Source: Radiobacillus kanasensis (lineage in GTDB: Bacteria > Bacillota > Bacilli > Bacillales > Amphibacillaceae). Taken from it: a DNA stretch of 64,000 nt. The stretch is taken from contig NZ_CP088020.1 in NCBI RefSeq assembly GCF_021049245.1, positions 2,052,001-2,116,000 on the forward strand, written 5' to 3'. The first letter of the stretch is position 1, and the number at the start of each line of letters is the position of its first letter. This document shows, in pieces, positions 38,311-48,857 of the stretch. The translations under genes were made by a program, and so were the position numbers. The notes beneath the pieces are model-generated. The model saw nothing but the letters and a program-made list of their open reading frames with translations, was not told the DNA's origin and ran no database searches.

Positions 38311-39133
38311 AACCTCTTTTATGAAGTGTTTCATGTGCTAGATGGACTACATCGTCCATTTCGACATCTGACACGGTTTTTCCTTCTTTTTTTTCTCCCC
38401 AAATCAAATGAACGAGAAATTCAATATTTCCATCGCCACCAGTAATGGGCGAAAACGTTAAATCACGAACCTGGAACCCTTTTTGTTCAGCAAAAGAAAG
38501 AACGGACGTAAGTACTTCTTTGTGCACCCTAGCATCTCTTACGATTCCTTTTCTTCCGACTTGTTCTTTACCTGCTTCGAACTGTGGCTTAATTAATGCA
38601 ACCACATCACTATCAACCTCTAAAAGGCTTGCTAAGACAGGTAAGATTAAACGAAGAGATATAAACGATACATCAATGGAAGCAAAATTCGGTCTACCCG
38701 CTGTAAGTTGATCTGAAGTCACATAACGGAAATTCGTTCTTTCCATTACGACCACTCTTGGGTCATTTCTCAACTTCCAATCGAGTTGATTATAGCCCAC
38801 ATCAATGGCATAACAAATCTTAACCCCATTTTGCAAGGCACAATCTGTAAATCCTCCTGTAGAAGAACCAATATCCACCATTACTTTATCTTGGATATGT
38901 AAGTCAAAAACATCTAAAGCTTTCTCTAACTTTAGACCTCCACGTCCAACATAGGGAATCAGATTCCCCTTAACGGTTATTGGGATTTCCTCATCAACTT
39001 TCATCCCCGGTTTATCTAAGCGTTCTGTTTCGGAATAGACCAAACCAGCCATGATGGACCGTTTTGCTTTTTCTCTCGTATCGATTAATTGCCTTTCAAC
39101 GAGCAATACATCCAACCTTACTTTTTTACCCAT
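38309..39133 (-). CDS. yqxC: TlyA-family rRNA methyltransferase / haemolysin-like YqxC
   Basis: 274 aa. N-terminal S4 RNA-binding domain (RLDVLLVERQLIDTREKAKRSIMAGLV, split at ~5-31) and an FtsJ-like methyltransferase domain with the SAM motif MVDIGSSTGGFTDCAL (~84-99) and a K-D-K-E-type pair in VALIKPQFEAG (~178-188). Homologues methylate 2'-O of 16S and 23S rRNA or show haemolytic activity; which applies here is open. Starts 4 bp after the dxs stop, so co-expression is likely. Confidence 0.9.
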   Translation of the reverse strand: MGKKVRLDVLLVERQLIDTREKAKRSIMAGLVYSETERLDKPGMKVDEEIPITVKGNLIPYVGRGGLKLEKALDVFDLHIQDKVMVDIGSSTGGFTDCALQNGVKICYAIDVGYNQLDWKLRNDPRVVVMERTNFRYVTSDQLTAGRPNFASIDVSFISLRLILPVLASLLEVDSDVVALIKPQFEAGKEQVGRKGIVRDARVHKEVLTSVLSFAEQKGFQVRDLTFSPITGGDGNIEFLVHLIWGEKKEGKTVSDVEMDDVVHLAHETLHKRG

Positions 39134-39137
39134 ACCA

Positions 39138-41030
39138 TCAGGCCCTTTGCTGTTTACTTGGAAGCATGTTTATCACTTCAGCTTGGATCGCTTCTTTCGT
39201 CATGTTAATCTCGTTTAATAAAGCTTTTACCGAACCATGTTCAATATATTTATCTGGAATACCGATTCTTTTTATACGTTGATCTTTGTAATCGTGTTCT
39301 TCCGCAAATTCAAGGACTGCACTACCAAACCCGCCTTTAAGAATGGATTCTTCAACGGTCAAGATAGGCATCCTTTCTGTCATGATATGATGAAGCATTA
39401 GGTCATCAAGTGGCTTAATGAACCTAGCATTAACAACCCGCACCGAGACCCCTTTTTTCTCTAGCTCTTGACTTGCTTGAAGAGACATCTCTATTGTCGT
39501 TCCAAAAGTCAAAATAACTAGGTCGGTTCCTTCCTTCAATACCTCCCACGTTCCAAGCGGAATTTCCTTTAAATCGGTATCCATCGGAACACCTAGTCCA
39601 TTTCCTCTTGGGTAGCGAACCGCGATTGGTCCATCGTCATATTGAAGTGCGGTGTACACCATGTGCTGCCCTTCGTTCTCATCCTTCGGCATCATTAAAA
39701 CAAGATTTGGTAGATGTCGTAAAAAAGAAATATCAAATACACCATGATGTGTCTCTCCATCTGCACCTACTAATCCAGATCGATCAATACCAAATGCTAC
39801 ATTTAGGTTTTGACGACAGACATCATGTACGAGCTGATCATAAGCACGTTGTAAAAAAGTAGAATATATTGCTAAAAACGGCTTCATACCTTGAGTCGCT
39901 AATCCTGCTGCTAATGTCGTAGCATGTTGCTCCGCAATCCCAACATCAAATAGTCGATCAGGAAAGGCTTTTTGGAAGTTTTCTAATTTCGACCCTAGTA
40001 TCATAGCGGGAGTAATAACAGACACCCGTTTATCTTTTTCCGCTACTTTTACAAGGGTATCGCTAACTACTTGGCTCCATGCCGGTGGTGCATCGGCTTG
40101 TTTAATTTTCTCTCCTGATTCAATTTTGTAAGGGCCGACACCGTGCCACTTGTCCTTCTTATCCGTTTCAGCGTGTACGTAGCCTTTCCCTTTTTGCGTG
40201 ATAACATGAACTAGAACAGGGCCATCTGTTTTCTTCGCATATTGAAGATTTTCTTGTAAATCATTAAAATCATGTCCGTCTACTGGACCGTAATAAGTGA
40301 AACCAAATTCCTCAAATAGCATTCCTGGAACCATAAAATACTTCATACTATCTTTAACCCGCTCGGCAGTGTTTGCGAGCTTTCCACCAACTGCAGGAAT
40401 CTTTTTCAATAATAATTCGAACTCATCTTTTACTTTTTTATATTTTCCTGCACTTCTCATACGTCCAAGTGCATTGTGTAAGGCTCCCACATTTGCTGCA
40501 ATCGACATTTCATTATCATTTAGAATGACAATTATATTTTTCTTTTCATGTCCTATATGGTTTAAGGCCTCTAATGCCATACCGCCTGTCAAAGCACCAT
40601 CGCCGATAATTGGGACAACGTAGTGACTTTCTCCTTTTAAATCCCGTGCAATAGCCATACCCATCGCTGCAGATAAAGAAGTAGAACTATGTCCGGTTTC
40701 CCAGGCATCATGCTCACTTTCTGCTCTTTTCGGAAATCCACTTAGCCCCTTATACTGACGAAGGGTATCAAAATCATTGGTTCTACCTGTAAGGATTTTA
40801 TGAATGTAGGACTGATGACCTACATCAAATACAAATTTATCGGTAGGGCTTTCAAAGTGTTTATGTAGTGCAATCGATAACTCCACAACCCCTAAATTTG
40901 CCCCTAAATGACCGCCTGTTACCGAAAGTTTCTGAATTAAAAATTCTCTTATCGACGAAGCCAATTCTTCTAATTCGTGCGTGGAAAGTTTTTTTAGGAA
41001 TGATGGGTCTTTAATATTGGTCAGATCCAT
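39138..41030 (-). CDS. dxs: 1-deoxy-D-xylulose-5-phosphate synthase
   Basis: First enzyme of the MEP isoprenoid pathway: pyruvate plus glyceraldehyde-3-phosphate to DXP; ThDP-dependent, 630 aa. [16 protein letters not shown] (~150-165) with [10 protein letters not shown] is the cofactor site; [16 protein letters not shown] (~67-82) is the substrate region; [18 protein letters not shown] (~420-437) belongs to the pyrimidine domain. Clustered with ispA, which uses the pathway's product. Separated from oapA by 37 bp. Confidence 0.96.
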   Translation of the reverse strand: MDLTNIKDPSFLKKLSTHELEELASSIREFLIQKLSVTGGHLGANLGVVELSIALHKHFESPTDKFVFDVGHQSYIHKILTGRTNDFDTLRQYKGLSGFPKRAESEHDAWETGHSSTSLSAAMGMAIARDLKGESHYVVPIIGDGALTGGMALEALNHIGHEKKNIIVILNDNEMSIAANVGALHNALGRMRSAGKYKKVKDEFELLLKKIPAVGGKLANTAERVKDSMKYFMVPGMLFEEFGFTYYGPVDGHDFNDLQENLQYAKKTDGPVLVHVITQKGKGYVHAETDKKDKWHGVGPYKIESGEKIKQADAPPAWSQVVSDTLVKVAEKDKRVSVITPAMILGSKLENFQKAFPDRLFDVGIAEQHATTLAAGLATQGMKPFLAIYSTFLQRAYDQLVHDVCRQNLNVAFGIDRSGLVGADGETHHGVFDISFLRHLPNLVLMMPKDENEGQHMVYTALQYDDGPIAVRYPRGNGLGVPMDTDLKEIPLGTWEVLKEGTDLVILTFGTTIEMSLQASQELEKKGVSVRVVNARFIKPLDDLMLHHIMTERMPILTVEESILKGGFGSAVLEFAEEHDYKDQRIKRIGIPDKYIEHGSVKALLNEINMTKEAIQAEVINMLPSKQQRA

Positions 41031-41067
41031 GTGTGGGATTCCTCCCCTTTTGTTAGGATTTTCTTCC

Positions 41068-41652
41068 TTATTTTTTCTTCTCAGAAGGCAATACCTTTAT
41101 TTTAAATTTTTCCTCTATAAAAGCAACTATTTTACCAGCAAAAAAAATGATATTTGTAGAAGAATGTATGGCAAAGTATTTCCCCATCGCTTTTCCGCCT
41201 ACTGTTAATGCTGCTACTAGGCTTGTTAGTATTACCGATATGAATAGATGCACAGATGAACCTTCTGAATAACCAAAACCATTTGCTAACTGTAGCACTA
41301 CAATGGCTGAAGCGGTTCCACTAATGATACCAGATATGTCCCCAATTACATCATTACAAAAGCTTGCTACTCGCTCTGCATTTCGGACAATTGCAATGGC
41401 CTGTTTTGCACCAAACACCTTTTCTGCAGCCATAGCGTGGAAAGGTGGTTCGTCTGCAGCTGCAGAAGCTGTCCCAAGCATATCAAAGAAAACACCCATT
41501 AGTACAATAAGCAATACAATAAATAGTCCCAATATCCAAACCAAGCCACTAAGCACGGAGGATGAGATAACTGAAAAAATAGCCGCTAGCACAAACGTGA
41601 TAACGGCGATACTGACGCTAAATTTAAACGATCTTTTTATCTGACTTTTCAT
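41068..41652 (-). CDS. oapA: OLE-associated membrane protein OapA
   Basis: A 194-aa integral membrane protein with about four hydrophobic segments (residues ~12-32, ~35-56, ~105-125, ~130-150). Between the second and third lies the strongly conserved polar stretch [21 protein letters not shown] and [20 protein letters not shown]. It resembles a DUF21-like fold. In Bacillus halodurans the protein at this position binds OLE RNA and brings it to the membrane; here too the gene lies 37 bp downstream of the RNA. ATG follows GAGGGTATAA. Known OLE phenotypes concern cold, ethanol and Mg2+ stress (family knowledge). Confidence 0.88.
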   Translation of the reverse strand: MKSQIKRSFKFSVSIAVITFVLAAIFSVISSSVLSGLVWILGLFIVLLIVLMGVFFDMLGTASAAADEPPFHAMAAEKVFGAKQAIAIVRNAERVASFCNDVIGDISGIISGTASAIVVLQLANGFGYSEGSSVHLFISVILTSLVAALTVGGKAMGKYFAIHSSTNIIFFAGKIVAFIEEKFKIKVLPSEKKK

Positions 41653-41689
41653 TTATACCCTCTATATCAAAAATTTTATTTATGTAGTG

Positions 41690-42308
41690 AAAGGAATGGT
41701 CATTACACAGGTGAAAATTACGGCTTAGGTCCAGTAGGTTTTCCCAATCAAGTACCGAACGTCACCATTCTGGCGGTTCCCCTTTAAACCTGATTCAACT
41801 CCGTCTCCGAAAGTTGGACTGGATTACCACTTAGTCCGTACTATAATCCCTGTACAATGTCCACTCAAGAACAGTCTAGGAGATTTCCTCAACAGCCTTC
41901 GACCGTTTCTTAGCCTCTTTTGCAGAACAGATTTCATATGGTAAAGAAAAATGCGTGAATTAGTGGCCATCTAATTTCGCATTTAATGCCATAATCCCCT
42001 CTGTTCCACTCAAGGCAGGCTACGCTGCGGATAGAGTTGCGCTTTTTGAAGCTTTTCCCAATCACACAGGTTCATACCCCATTCCATGGGAAATCTAGGC
42101 TTAGATTTCCCACAGAGATGGGCCTCCGCGGAAGCAGGGTCTTCGCCCACATGCCTTTGTGGATCGCCCCACAACCTTAACTCCCAGCACTAACCCAAGG
42201 CTGGGCGCCTCAAGCCAGCACAAGGAACTTCATCGATGTGCCCTTTGGCGGATTTTTAGGCCCGCCTTCAGAAACGGAGGACCGACTAGAATACTGCACC
42301 ATTCCTTT
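41690..42308 (-). ncRNA. ole: OLE RNA (ornate large extremophilic RNA)
   Basis: A 619-nt GC-richer, gene-free segment between ispA and oapA, exactly where OLE RNA lies in Bacillus halodurans. The minus-strand ends pair perfectly: AAAGGAATGGT at the 5' end (42308-42298) with ACCATTCCTTT at the 3' end (41700-41690), an 11-bp closing helix. Internally there are many local stems, for example GGCGGGCC... with CCGCC near the 5' end and the CCCAGCC/GGCTGGG-like pair at ~42190-42210. Length matches the ~610 nt known for OLE. The assignment rests on position, size and partner gene rather than a covariance search. Confidence 0.88.
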
Positions 42309-42364
42309 TGTATAACATAATATATCACACTAGCGTTAAATCCTCAATGAAAACTGCCTTTCAC

Positions 42365-43246
42365 CTAATAGTCTCTATTCCCTAAATAGTCGGTTAATTC
42401 ACGCAAAGTAGATCCTTCTACACCAGCTGTTTCTAAAGCATTTATCGCAAGTTGATGGTAATGATCTTTTTGCCTTTTTGCACCATCTAATCCGAGTAGT
42501 TTTGGATAGGTGCTCTTAAAATTCGTTTCGTCACTACCGACTGGCTTTCCTATTCTTGCTTCATCTCCCGTCACATCTAAAATATCATCTTGCACTTGAA
42601 AGATTAACCCTAAATAATAGCCAAACTTTTTCATTTGTCGAAGCTGTTCCTCATCAGCTCCACCTAAGTAAGCACCAATTTTGACAGCAAATTGAAGGAG
42701 TTTACCTGTTTTTAAACTATGGATTTGTTCGAGCTCTTCCAGTGTGGATTCCTTGTTTTCTGCTTCCATGTCCAATAGCTGCCCTGCTACCATTCCGTTT
42801 GGTCCACTCGCGTTGGAAAGTTCTCGAATGACGTAAACTTTCTGCTCATTGGTTAAGCCTGAATCATTCGCAATCAGTTCAAAGCTATAGGTTAAAAGTC
42901 CATCCCCAGCAAGGATCGCAGTTGCTTCCCCATACACTTTATGGTTGGTCGGCTCTCCCCTCCGGAAATCATCGTTATCCATGGCAGGAAGGTCATCATG
43001 GATTAAGGAATACGTGTGAATCATTTCTAATGCTGCAGCCACTTGGAGGGCAGAGTCAACTTTTCCACCGAACGCTTCATAACTAGCTAACAAGAGAATA
43101 GGGCGTAATCTTTTACCACCTACCGTAATGGAATACGCCATCGCTTGCTTTAATGTATCGGAAGACGTAGCGGACTCTACTTGTTGAGTAACATGATCAT
43201 TAAAGAGTGTTTGTCTCTTAGATAAATAGACCTTTAAGTCATCCAC
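42365..43246 (-). CDS. ispA: farnesyl diphosphate synthase (geranyltranstransferase)
   Basis: Condenses IPP with DMAPP and GPP to give FPP; 293 aa. First Asp-rich motif HDDLPAMDNDDFRRG (~83-97, bacterial DDxxxxD type), second motif QVDDILD region (VQDDILDVTGD, ~222-232), and GGKRLRPIL (~44-52) for IPP binding. Starts with GTG sharing a base with the xseB stop (TAGTG). Downstream lies OLE RNA, then dxs. Confidence 0.95.
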   Translation of the reverse strand: MDDLKVYLSKRQTLFNDHVTQQVESATSSDTLKQAMAYSITVGGKRLRPILLLASYEAFGGKVDSALQVAAALEMIHTYSLIHDDLPAMDNDDFRRGEPTNHKVYGEATAILAGDGLLTYSFELIANDSGLTNEQKVYVIRELSNASGPNGMVAGQLLDMEAENKESTLEELEQIHSLKTGKLLQFAVKIGAYLGGADEEQLRQMKKFGYYLGLIFQVQDDILDVTGDEARIGKPVGSDETNFKSTYPKLLGLDGAKRQKDHYHQLAINALETAGVEGSTLRELTDYLGNRDY

Positions 43247-43479
43247 TACTCTTCCTCCTGTGCTGTAAACGGTTCAAACTCACCATGTTCGTTCATAATT
43301 TGTTCCATTTGTTGTTCTACCTTGGTCAGCTTTTCACTACATAGCTTAGAAAGCATCATTCCATCTTGGTAATATTCAATGGCCTTTTCTAAAGGAACGT
43401 CCCCCTCTTCTAACTTCTCTACGATTTCTTCTAGTTCAGTCATCGCTTCTTCAAAGGATCGTTCATTTTTCTCTTCCAT
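43246..43479 (-). CDS. xseB: exonuclease VII small subunit
   Basis: 77-aa helical protein. [20 protein letters not shown] (~8-27), with the family motif [19 protein letters not shown]. Binds XseA to form the single-strand-specific exonuclease. Acidic, two-helix coiled coil. Its first 17 bases overlap the xseA 3' end and its stop overlaps the ispA start, showing tight translational coupling. Confidence 0.95.
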   Translation of the reverse strand: MEEKNERSFEEAMTELEEIVEKLEEGDVPLEKAIEYYQDGMMLSKLCSEKLTKVEQQMEQIMNEHGEFEPFTAQEEE

Positions 43480-44824
43480 CTTCTGTTTCCTCCTCTAAAC
43501 CCCATACTTGACAATCTAAAACCCCATCGCGCAGTCGTACATGAATATGTTCTCCAGGGTTTACTTGTTTTGTTGTGCTAAGCACACTTCCATCTTCTTT
43601 ATAAGAAATCGAATAGCCCCTTTTCATCGTGTTTAAAGGATTAAGAATGGATAACTTATCAAGGAGCGATGTAAATTCCACTTGTTTAGCCACTTGGATT
43701 CTTTGGAACGCACGATTCGTTCGGTTTATCATTTCGTCCAATTGCTTTTGACGATCTAGTACTCGTTTTCGGGGATCAAGCTGGATAAACCGTTTTTGTA
43801 GGTGATTATGGTCAAACCGCTTTCTCTCAGTTGTATCTTTCAGTGCTTTCCCTAATGCATCTACTGTTCGATCTAACTCTTGTTCTTTTTGTTTCAACAA
43901 TTGTTCCGGATAGCGAAACGCATAAGATTTATTCGCTCTTGAAAGTTTTTCCTGAGCTTGATTCAGTTGATTTCGTAACAATCTTATTAACGTTTTTTGG
44001 GAAGACGTTATCTTTTCTTTCAACTCTTCTTGAGATGGTACAGCTATTTCTGCTGCACCTGTTGGGGTTGGAGCACGCATATCCGCGACAAAATCACTAA
44101 TGGTGAAATCGGTTTCGTGTCCTACTGCTGATATAATCGGAATAGTGGAAGCAGCAATCGCCCTAGCCACCCTTTCTTCGTTAAAGCTCCAAAGTTCTTC
44201 AATTGAACCCCCACCACGACCTACAATAAGGACATCGAAATCCCCAATCTCATTCGCTTTGTAGATTGCCTTTTCAATGGATGGTGCAGCAGAATCACCT
44301 TGTACCATAACAGGCAAGATTATAAGCTTTGCAATCGGATACCTTCTTCTAACAGTGGTGATAATATCTCGAATAGCGGCCCCTGTTGGCGAGGTAATCA
44401 CACCTATTTGTTTAGGAAAACTAGGAATAGCCTTCTTTCTACTAGGATCGAATAGCCCCTCCCTACTAAGTTTTTCCTTTAACTGCTCATACGCCATGTA
44501 GAGGGCTCCAATTCCGTCGGGCTCCATACTATGAATGTACAACTGGTATTGACCTTGTGGCTCATAAATAGATACTTCACCTACAATAAGAACATTCATG
44601 CCATTCTCTGGCTTGAATTTTAAAAAACGGTTTTGACTTGCAAACATGACCGCTTGAATCCGTGATTTATCATCTTTTAAGGTGAGATACATATGACCTC
44701 TACTATGTAGAGTGAAATTCGAAATTTCTGCCTTTATGTACACTTTTTTCAAGTGCTTGTCCATTTCGAACTTTCGTTTCAAATATTTTGTTAAAGCGCT
44801 CACCGTTAAGTACTGATCATTCAT
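43463..44824 (-). CDS. xseA: exonuclease VII large subunit
   Basis: 453 aa. N-terminal OB fold (~1-100: [30 protein letters not shown]) and catalytic domain ~120-320 with [14 protein letters not shown] (~141-154), [18 protein letters not shown] (~196-213) and [17 protein letters not shown] (~227-243). The remainder is coiled coil followed by a C-terminal GYSI segment. Degrades single-stranded DNA in repair. Located 53 bp after folD. Confidence 0.95.
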   Translation of the reverse strand: MNDQYLTVSALTKYLKRKFEMDKHLKKVYIKAEISNFTLHSRGHMYLTLKDDKSRIQAVMFASQNRFLKFKPENGMNVLIVGEVSIYEPQGQYQLYIHSMEPDGIGALYMAYEQLKEKLSREGLFDPSRKKAIPSFPKQIGVITSPTGAAIRDIITTVRRRYPIAKLIILPVMVQGDSAAPSIEKAIYKANEIGDFDVLIVGRGGGSIEELWSFNEERVARAIAASTIPIISAVGHETDFTISDFVADMRAPTPTGAAEIAVPSQEELKEKITSSQKTLIRLLRNQLNQAQEKLSRANKSYAFRYPEQLLKQKEQELDRTVDALGKALKDTTERKRFDHNHLQKRFIQLDPRKRVLDRQKQLDEMINRTNRAFQRIQVAKQVEFTSLLDKLSILNPLNTMKRGYSISYKEDGSVLSTTKQVNPGEHIHVRLRDGVLDCQVWGLEEETEDGREK

Positions 44825-44877
44825 CTATCCCAACCCCTTTCTTAGCCGACATTTTTTGCAAGGAATGTCTACAAAAC

Positions 44878-45735
44878 TTAAGAAAGTTGTTTCGCTGCTT
44901 TGACCGTATTATGTAGTAGCATTGTAATCGTCATTGGGCCTACTCCTTTTGGAACAGGAGTTAAGAAGGTTGCTTTTTCTTTCACAGATTCGAAGTCGAC
45001 ATCACCTGTAAGCTTTCCATTTTCCATTCGGTTTACCCCTACGTCAATAACAACGGCGCCTTCTTTTACATAGTCAGCTGATACGAAATGCTCTTTTCCA
45101 ACAGCTACAATTAAAATATCAGCGCTTAAAGTGAAGTCTTTCATGTTTTTGGTTCGTGAATGACAATACGTAACCGTCGCGTTTTCATTCAGTAATAATT
45201 GTCCAACTGGTTTTCCGACAATGTTGCTTCGTCCAATAACAACCGCATGCTTTCCAGCAATTTCAATATTTCGAGATTTTAAAATCGTAATAATTCCAAA
45301 TGGAGTACATGGTAAAAATGTATCTTTCCCTGCCATCATTCTTCCGATATTAATCGGATGAAAACCATCCACGTCCTTGGAAGGATCAATGGCTTCAATA
45401 ATGACTTGTTCGTTAATTTGTTCTGGAAGCGGCAATTGCACGAGAATGCCATGAACTTCTTCATCCGTATTTAAACGATCAATTAATTGTAGGAGTTCTT
45501 CCTGAGTAGTAGATGATGGCAGTTCAATCAAATCTGAATTTACGCCCACTTGTGCTGCAGCTTTTTGTTTTCCACGAACATACGATTGGGAGGCTGGATT
45601 ATCCCCAATCAATACAACGGTAAGACTAGGATAAATTCCTTTCTCGTGAAGCTCATTTACTTCCTTTTTCATGTTATCTTTTAGTTCTGTAGAAAGTTCA
45701 CTACCATAAATGATTTCTGCTGACAAAGTCCTCAT
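44878..45735 (-). CDS. folD: methylenetetrahydrofolate dehydrogenase/cyclohydrolase
   Basis: Bifunctional one-carbon enzyme, 285 aa. Active-site Lys in [14 protein letters not shown] (~51-64), substrate motif VQLPLPEQI (~97-105), and NADP-binding [14 protein letters not shown] (~166-179). The C-terminal [15 protein letters not shown] is canonical. Starts 3 bp after the nusB stop and is followed by xseA. Confidence 0.96.
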   Translation of the reverse strand: MRTLSAEIIYGSELSTELKDNMKKEVNELHEKGIYPSLTVVLIGDNPASQSYVRGKQKAAAQVGVNSDLIELPSSTTQEELLQLIDRLNTDEEVHGILVQLPLPEQINEQVIIEAIDPSKDVDGFHPINIGRMMAGKDTFLPCTPFGIITILKSRNIEIAGKHAVVIGRSNIVGKPVGQLLLNENATVTYCHSRTKNMKDFTLSADILIVAVGKEHFVSADYVKEGAVVIDVGVNRMENGKLTGDVDFESVKEKATFLTPVPKGVGPMTITMLLHNTVKAAKQLS

Positions 45736-45738
45736 CCC

Positions 45739-46122
45739 CTATTGAATAATTTTAGACAGTACACCATTAATGAATTTTCCAGATTTATCATCGCCATATT
45801 CATGAGCGATCTCCACTGCTTCGTTAATAATGACTCCTTGTGGTGTTTCTTCTTCCCCATGAAAAAGCTCGTACGTGGCAATCCTAAGTAATGTTCGTTC
45901 CACAGATGCAAGACGCTGAATGGTCCACTTTTCTAAGTGTTCGGAAATTCTACTATCGATGTCTTCTTTATGCTCGACCACACCAAATACTAAGTCAGAC
46001 AAAAATTCGTCTGGCTTTTCATTTTCTAGCACATGATCCAACGCTTCTTTCGGATCCACATCATTTATATCCATTTGAAAAAGTACTTGGAATGCTTTTT
46101 CTCTGGCTGCTCGACGTTTCAT
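45739..46122 (-). CDS. nusB: transcription antitermination factor NusB
   Basis: 127-aa all-helical protein of the rRNA antitermination complex, binding boxA RNA with NusE. Signature RRAAREKAFQVLFQMD (~3-18), a central VVEHKEDIDSRISEHLEKW and the C-terminal VIINEAVEIAHEYGDDKSGKFINGVL split over ~95-122. I place the start at the second ATG (46122), since AAAGGAG lies 7 bp before it but only 1 bp before the ATG at 46128. First gene of the nusB-folD-xse-ispA-OLE-dxs series. Confidence 0.94.
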   Translation of the reverse strand: MKRRAAREKAFQVLFQMDINDVDPKEALDHVLENEKPDEFLSDLVFGVVEHKEDIDSRISEHLEKWTIQRLASVERTLLRIATYELFHGEEETPQGVIINEAVEIAHEYGDDKSGKFINGVLSKIIQ

Positions 46123-46279
46123 GTTCATTCTCCTTTAAATGGTATCTGTTTCAAATGATAACACGTTCTTGTCCTATTATCTATTAATTCCCTAGTTCGC
46201 TCTTCTATTCCAGGAGCTCTTTTTTAGTATGTACGATTCCTTTGGCATTCCATACGTAGTTGCCAACAAGGAGAGCTTT

Positions 46280-46322
46280 AGACAAAAGAAAAACCGGATA
46301 AGACTTCGCCTCATCCGGTAAC
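46280..46322 (-). terminator. terminator after yqhY
   Basis: ACCGGATGAGGC and a partly complementary TTATCCGGT close over GAAGTC, followed by TTTTTCTTTT on the minus strand. Separates the accB-accC-yqhY unit from nusB. Confidence 0.85.
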
Positions 46323-46326
46323 CCTT

Positions 46327-46716
46327 TTATTCTGATGGCTCTTCTTTCTGTTCCATTTGAATGCCCACAACATGAACGTTGATTTCTTTGATTTTTAGTC
46401 CTGTCATATTCTTCAAAGCTTGTCGAACATTTGATTGTATCTTTTGAGCAACCTCATGAATGATGGAACCGAAATCTAATACAGCGTACACGTCAATGAG
46501 AACGCCATCCTCGGTTAATTCCACTTTTATCCCTTTACCGTGAGATTTTTTCCCAAAACGTTCGGCAACTCCTGTAACAAACGTTCCTCTTGTTGCCGCT
46601 ACACCAGCAACTTCCGTCGTTGCGATTCCCGCAATAACTTCAATCACTTCAGGAGCAATCTCAACATTTCCAAGACTGGAGTCTTCACTTACATTAATTA
46701 ATGTATTGTCGCTCAT
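46327..46716 (-). CDS. yqhY: Asp23/Gls24-family protein YqhY
   Basis: 129-aa alkaline-shock-type protein. Asp23 core with LGNVEIAPEVIEVIAGIATTEVAGV (split at ~15-39), a DVYAVLDFGSIIHEVAQ segment and an acidic C-terminus. In B. subtilis YqhY is linked to acetyl-CoA carboxylase and its loss selects for acc mutations; its position directly after accC supports the same role. Start at ATG 46716 behind AGGGAGTGAAACGG rather than the upstream GTG. Confidence 0.92.
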   Translation of the reverse strand: MSDNTLINVSEDSSLGNVEIAPEVIEVIAGIATTEVAGVAATRGTFVTGVAERFGKKSHGKGIKVELTEDGVLIDVYAVLDFGSIIHEVAQKIQSNVRQALKNMTGLKIKEINVHVVGIQMEQKEEPSE

Positions 46717-46735
46717 CCGTTTCACTCCCTAACTT

Positions 46736-48091
46736 TTATTCACTATCCATTATAGTATAGTTCTCTAAAAATTTGGTATTAAAATCCCCATCTATAAATA
46801 CCGGGTGTGTTAATACTCTTCGATGAAATGGAATCGTAGTCGAAATTCCCTCGATGACGAATTCATCTAATGCTCGTTTCATTCGTTTAACTGCCTCTTC
46901 CCTCGTTGGTGCATAGGTGATGAGTTTGGCAATCATGGAATCATAATAAGGCGGGATAGTATAACCAGGGTAGGCAGCTGAATCGACTCGAACCCCAAAA
47001 CCACCTGGTGGTAGGTACATATCAATTTTCCCAGCGGAAGGCATGAAATCCTTAAATGGATTTTCTGCATTTATCCGACATTCTATTGCCCAACCATCAA
47101 ATGTAATTTCATCTTGTGTAAAAGATAGGACTTCATTATTGGCTACATTAATTTGTTCTTTGATCAAATCAATACCAGTTACCATTTCGGTAACAGGATG
47201 TTCTACTTGGATTCTCGTATTCATTTCCATAAAGTAAAAGGATTGTTTCTTTTGATCAAAAATAAACTCAATCGTTCCGGCACCTGAATATTGAACAGCT
47301 TGTGCTGCCTTGACAGCCGCATCTCCCATTTGTTCGCGAATCTCTGGGTTGATTGCAGGAGAAGGAGTTTCTTCAATTAACTTTTGTAGCCTTCTTTGAA
47401 TCGTACAATCACGTTCTCCAAGATGAACAACGTTACCATGATTATCCGCCAATACTTGAATTTCAATATGTCTAAAATCTTCGATAAATCTTTCTAGATA
47501 AACACCAGGATTACCAAAGGCTGTTTCCGCTTCTTTTTGGGTAACGCGAATTCCTTTTTCCAGTTCTTCTTCTGTGCGTGCAATACGAATACCTTTTCCG
47601 CCACCGCCTGCAGTTGCCTTAATAATAACTGGATAGCCGATTTCTTTTGCGATGCGTTTCCCTTCTTCCACATTCTCTATGATTCCTTGGGAGCCAGGTA
47701 CAATAGGCACACCTGCTTCTCGCATCGTTTCACGCGCGACATCCTTCGTTCCCATTTTTTGAATCGCATAAGAACTAGGACCAATAAAAGTAATGTTACA
47801 TTCTTTACAGATTTCTGCAAAATCAGCATTTTCTGCAAGGAACCCATAACCTGGGTGAATCGCATCTACCTCTGTTAAAGTTGCTACACTCATAATATTT
47901 GTGAAGTTTAAATAACTTTCCTTACTTAGTTTCGGACCGATACAATACGCTTCGTCTGCCAACTGAACGTGTAAGGAATCCTGATCCGCTTCTGAATAAA
48001 CAGCCACCGTTTCTAAGCCTAGCTCTTTACAGGCACGGATAATACGAACCGCGATTTCCCCACGATTGGCTATTAATACTTTCTTAATCAA
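46736..48091 (-). CDS. accC: biotin carboxylase subunit of acetyl-CoA carboxylase
   Basis: ATP-dependent carboxylation of BCCP-biotin, 451 aa. N-terminal [22 protein letters not shown] (split ~3-24), ATP-grasp glycine loop [15 protein letters not shown] (~157-171), catalytic [18 protein letters not shown] (~287-304; Glu, Asn and Arg). Standard length. Lies 15 bp after accB. Confidence 0.97.
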   Translation of the reverse strand: MIKKVLIANRGEIAVRIIRACKELGLETVAVYSEADQDSLHVQLADEAYCIGPKLSKESYLNFTNIMSVATLTEVDAIHPGYGFLAENADFAEICKECNITFIGPSSYAIQKMGTKDVARETMREAGVPIVPGSQGIIENVEEGKRIAKEIGYPVIIKATAGGGGKGIRIARTEEELEKGIRVTQKEAETAFGNPGVYLERFIEDFRHIEIQVLADNHGNVVHLGERDCTIQRRLQKLIEETPSPAINPEIREQMGDAAVKAAQAVQYSGAGTIEFIFDQKKQSFYFMEMNTRIQVEHPVTEMVTGIDLIKEQINVANNEVLSFTQDEITFDGWAIECRINAENPFKDFMPSAGKIDMYLPPGGFGVRVDSAAYPGYTIPPYYDSMIAKLITYAPTREEAVKRMKRALDEFVIEGISTTIPFHRRVLTHPVFIDGDFNTKFLENYTIMDSE

Positions 48092-48106
48092 GTTGTCATC
48101 CCCTTA

Positions 48107-48592
48107 CTACCCTTTTACTCGGAATAACGGCTGGCCATATTCCACAAGCTCACCATTTCCAACCAAAATTTCTACTATTTCTCCAGAAACCTCTGCCTCA
48201 ATTTCATTAAATAGTTTCATTGCTTCTACAATACAGACAACTGTATCGGAAGAAACTTTGTCCCCTTTTTTCACAAATACATCACTTTCAGGATTTGGAG
48301 AACTATAGAAGGTCCCTACCATTGGAGATACAATTTCATGATCAAAGTCTACTTTTGCTTGTCCAGACTCTTCGGTAGCAACTGCTTGTGAAGCTGGCTG
48401 TTGTTCCACTGCTGAAGCAACTGGTTGTGGAGTAGCCACGTTATGTACTACTGGTTCAGTTACTACGGTCTGAGTAGGTTGACTATTTTTCTTAAGAGAC
48501 ACCTTTGCCTCATTTGTTTCATAAGTAAACTCATCAATCGATGAATGATCAATTAAATGGATAAGTTCCTGAATCTCTTTTACATTTAGCAT
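48107..48592 (-). CDS. accB: biotin carboxyl carrier protein
   Basis: 161 aa. N-terminal helix region (~1-30), a Pro/Ala/Gln/Val-rich flexible linker (~35-80) and the biotinyl domain with the modified Lys in [16 protein letters not shown] (~125-140). The ATG follows a weak GAAGGGGTG ribosome site. First gene of accB-accC-yqhY, supplying malonyl-CoA for fatty acid synthesis. Confidence 0.96.
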   Translation of the reverse strand: MLNVKEIQELIHLIDHSSIDEFTYETNEAKVSLKKNSQPTQTVVTEPVVHNVATPQPVASAVEQQPASQAVATEESGQAKVDFDHEIVSPMVGTFYSSPNPESDVFVKKGDKVSSDTVVCIVEAMKLFNEIEAEVSGEIVEILVGNGELVEYGQPLFRVKG

Positions 48593-48811
48593 TTTTTCTG
48601 CACCCCTTCAAAAATTTAATAACAGGTACTAATAACTCCTAATAACATTTTACGAGAAGGAAAAGAAAACTGCAACTGTTCACCCTATGAATCAATCGAA
48701 ACTAGGGCTTTTGTAACACAAAAGCAGAAGCGCTCGTTCCACGGAATTAATTGTCCGCCAAAGAAAGGTCTGCTCATCCGTTCATTATTATTTTACCCTT
48801 TAAACCGAGAA

Positions 48812-48847
48812 AAATGTCTCAGGAAGCCGTAACCTCCTGAGACATTG
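48812..48847 (-). terminator. spoIIIAH terminator
   Basis: AATGTCTCAGGA and TCCTGAGACATT form a 12-bp stem followed by TTTCTCGG on the minus strand, 11 bp after the spoIIIAH stop. Ends the spoIIIA operon. The rest of the 265-bp gap before accB shows nothing recognisable. Confidence 0.85.
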
Positions 48848-48857
48848 AGACGTTCCT

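Noticed and set aside
41653..42364. Protein-coding gene between ispA and oapA
   Set aside because: No frame has a ribosome site or reasonable composition; OLE RNA accounts for the region.
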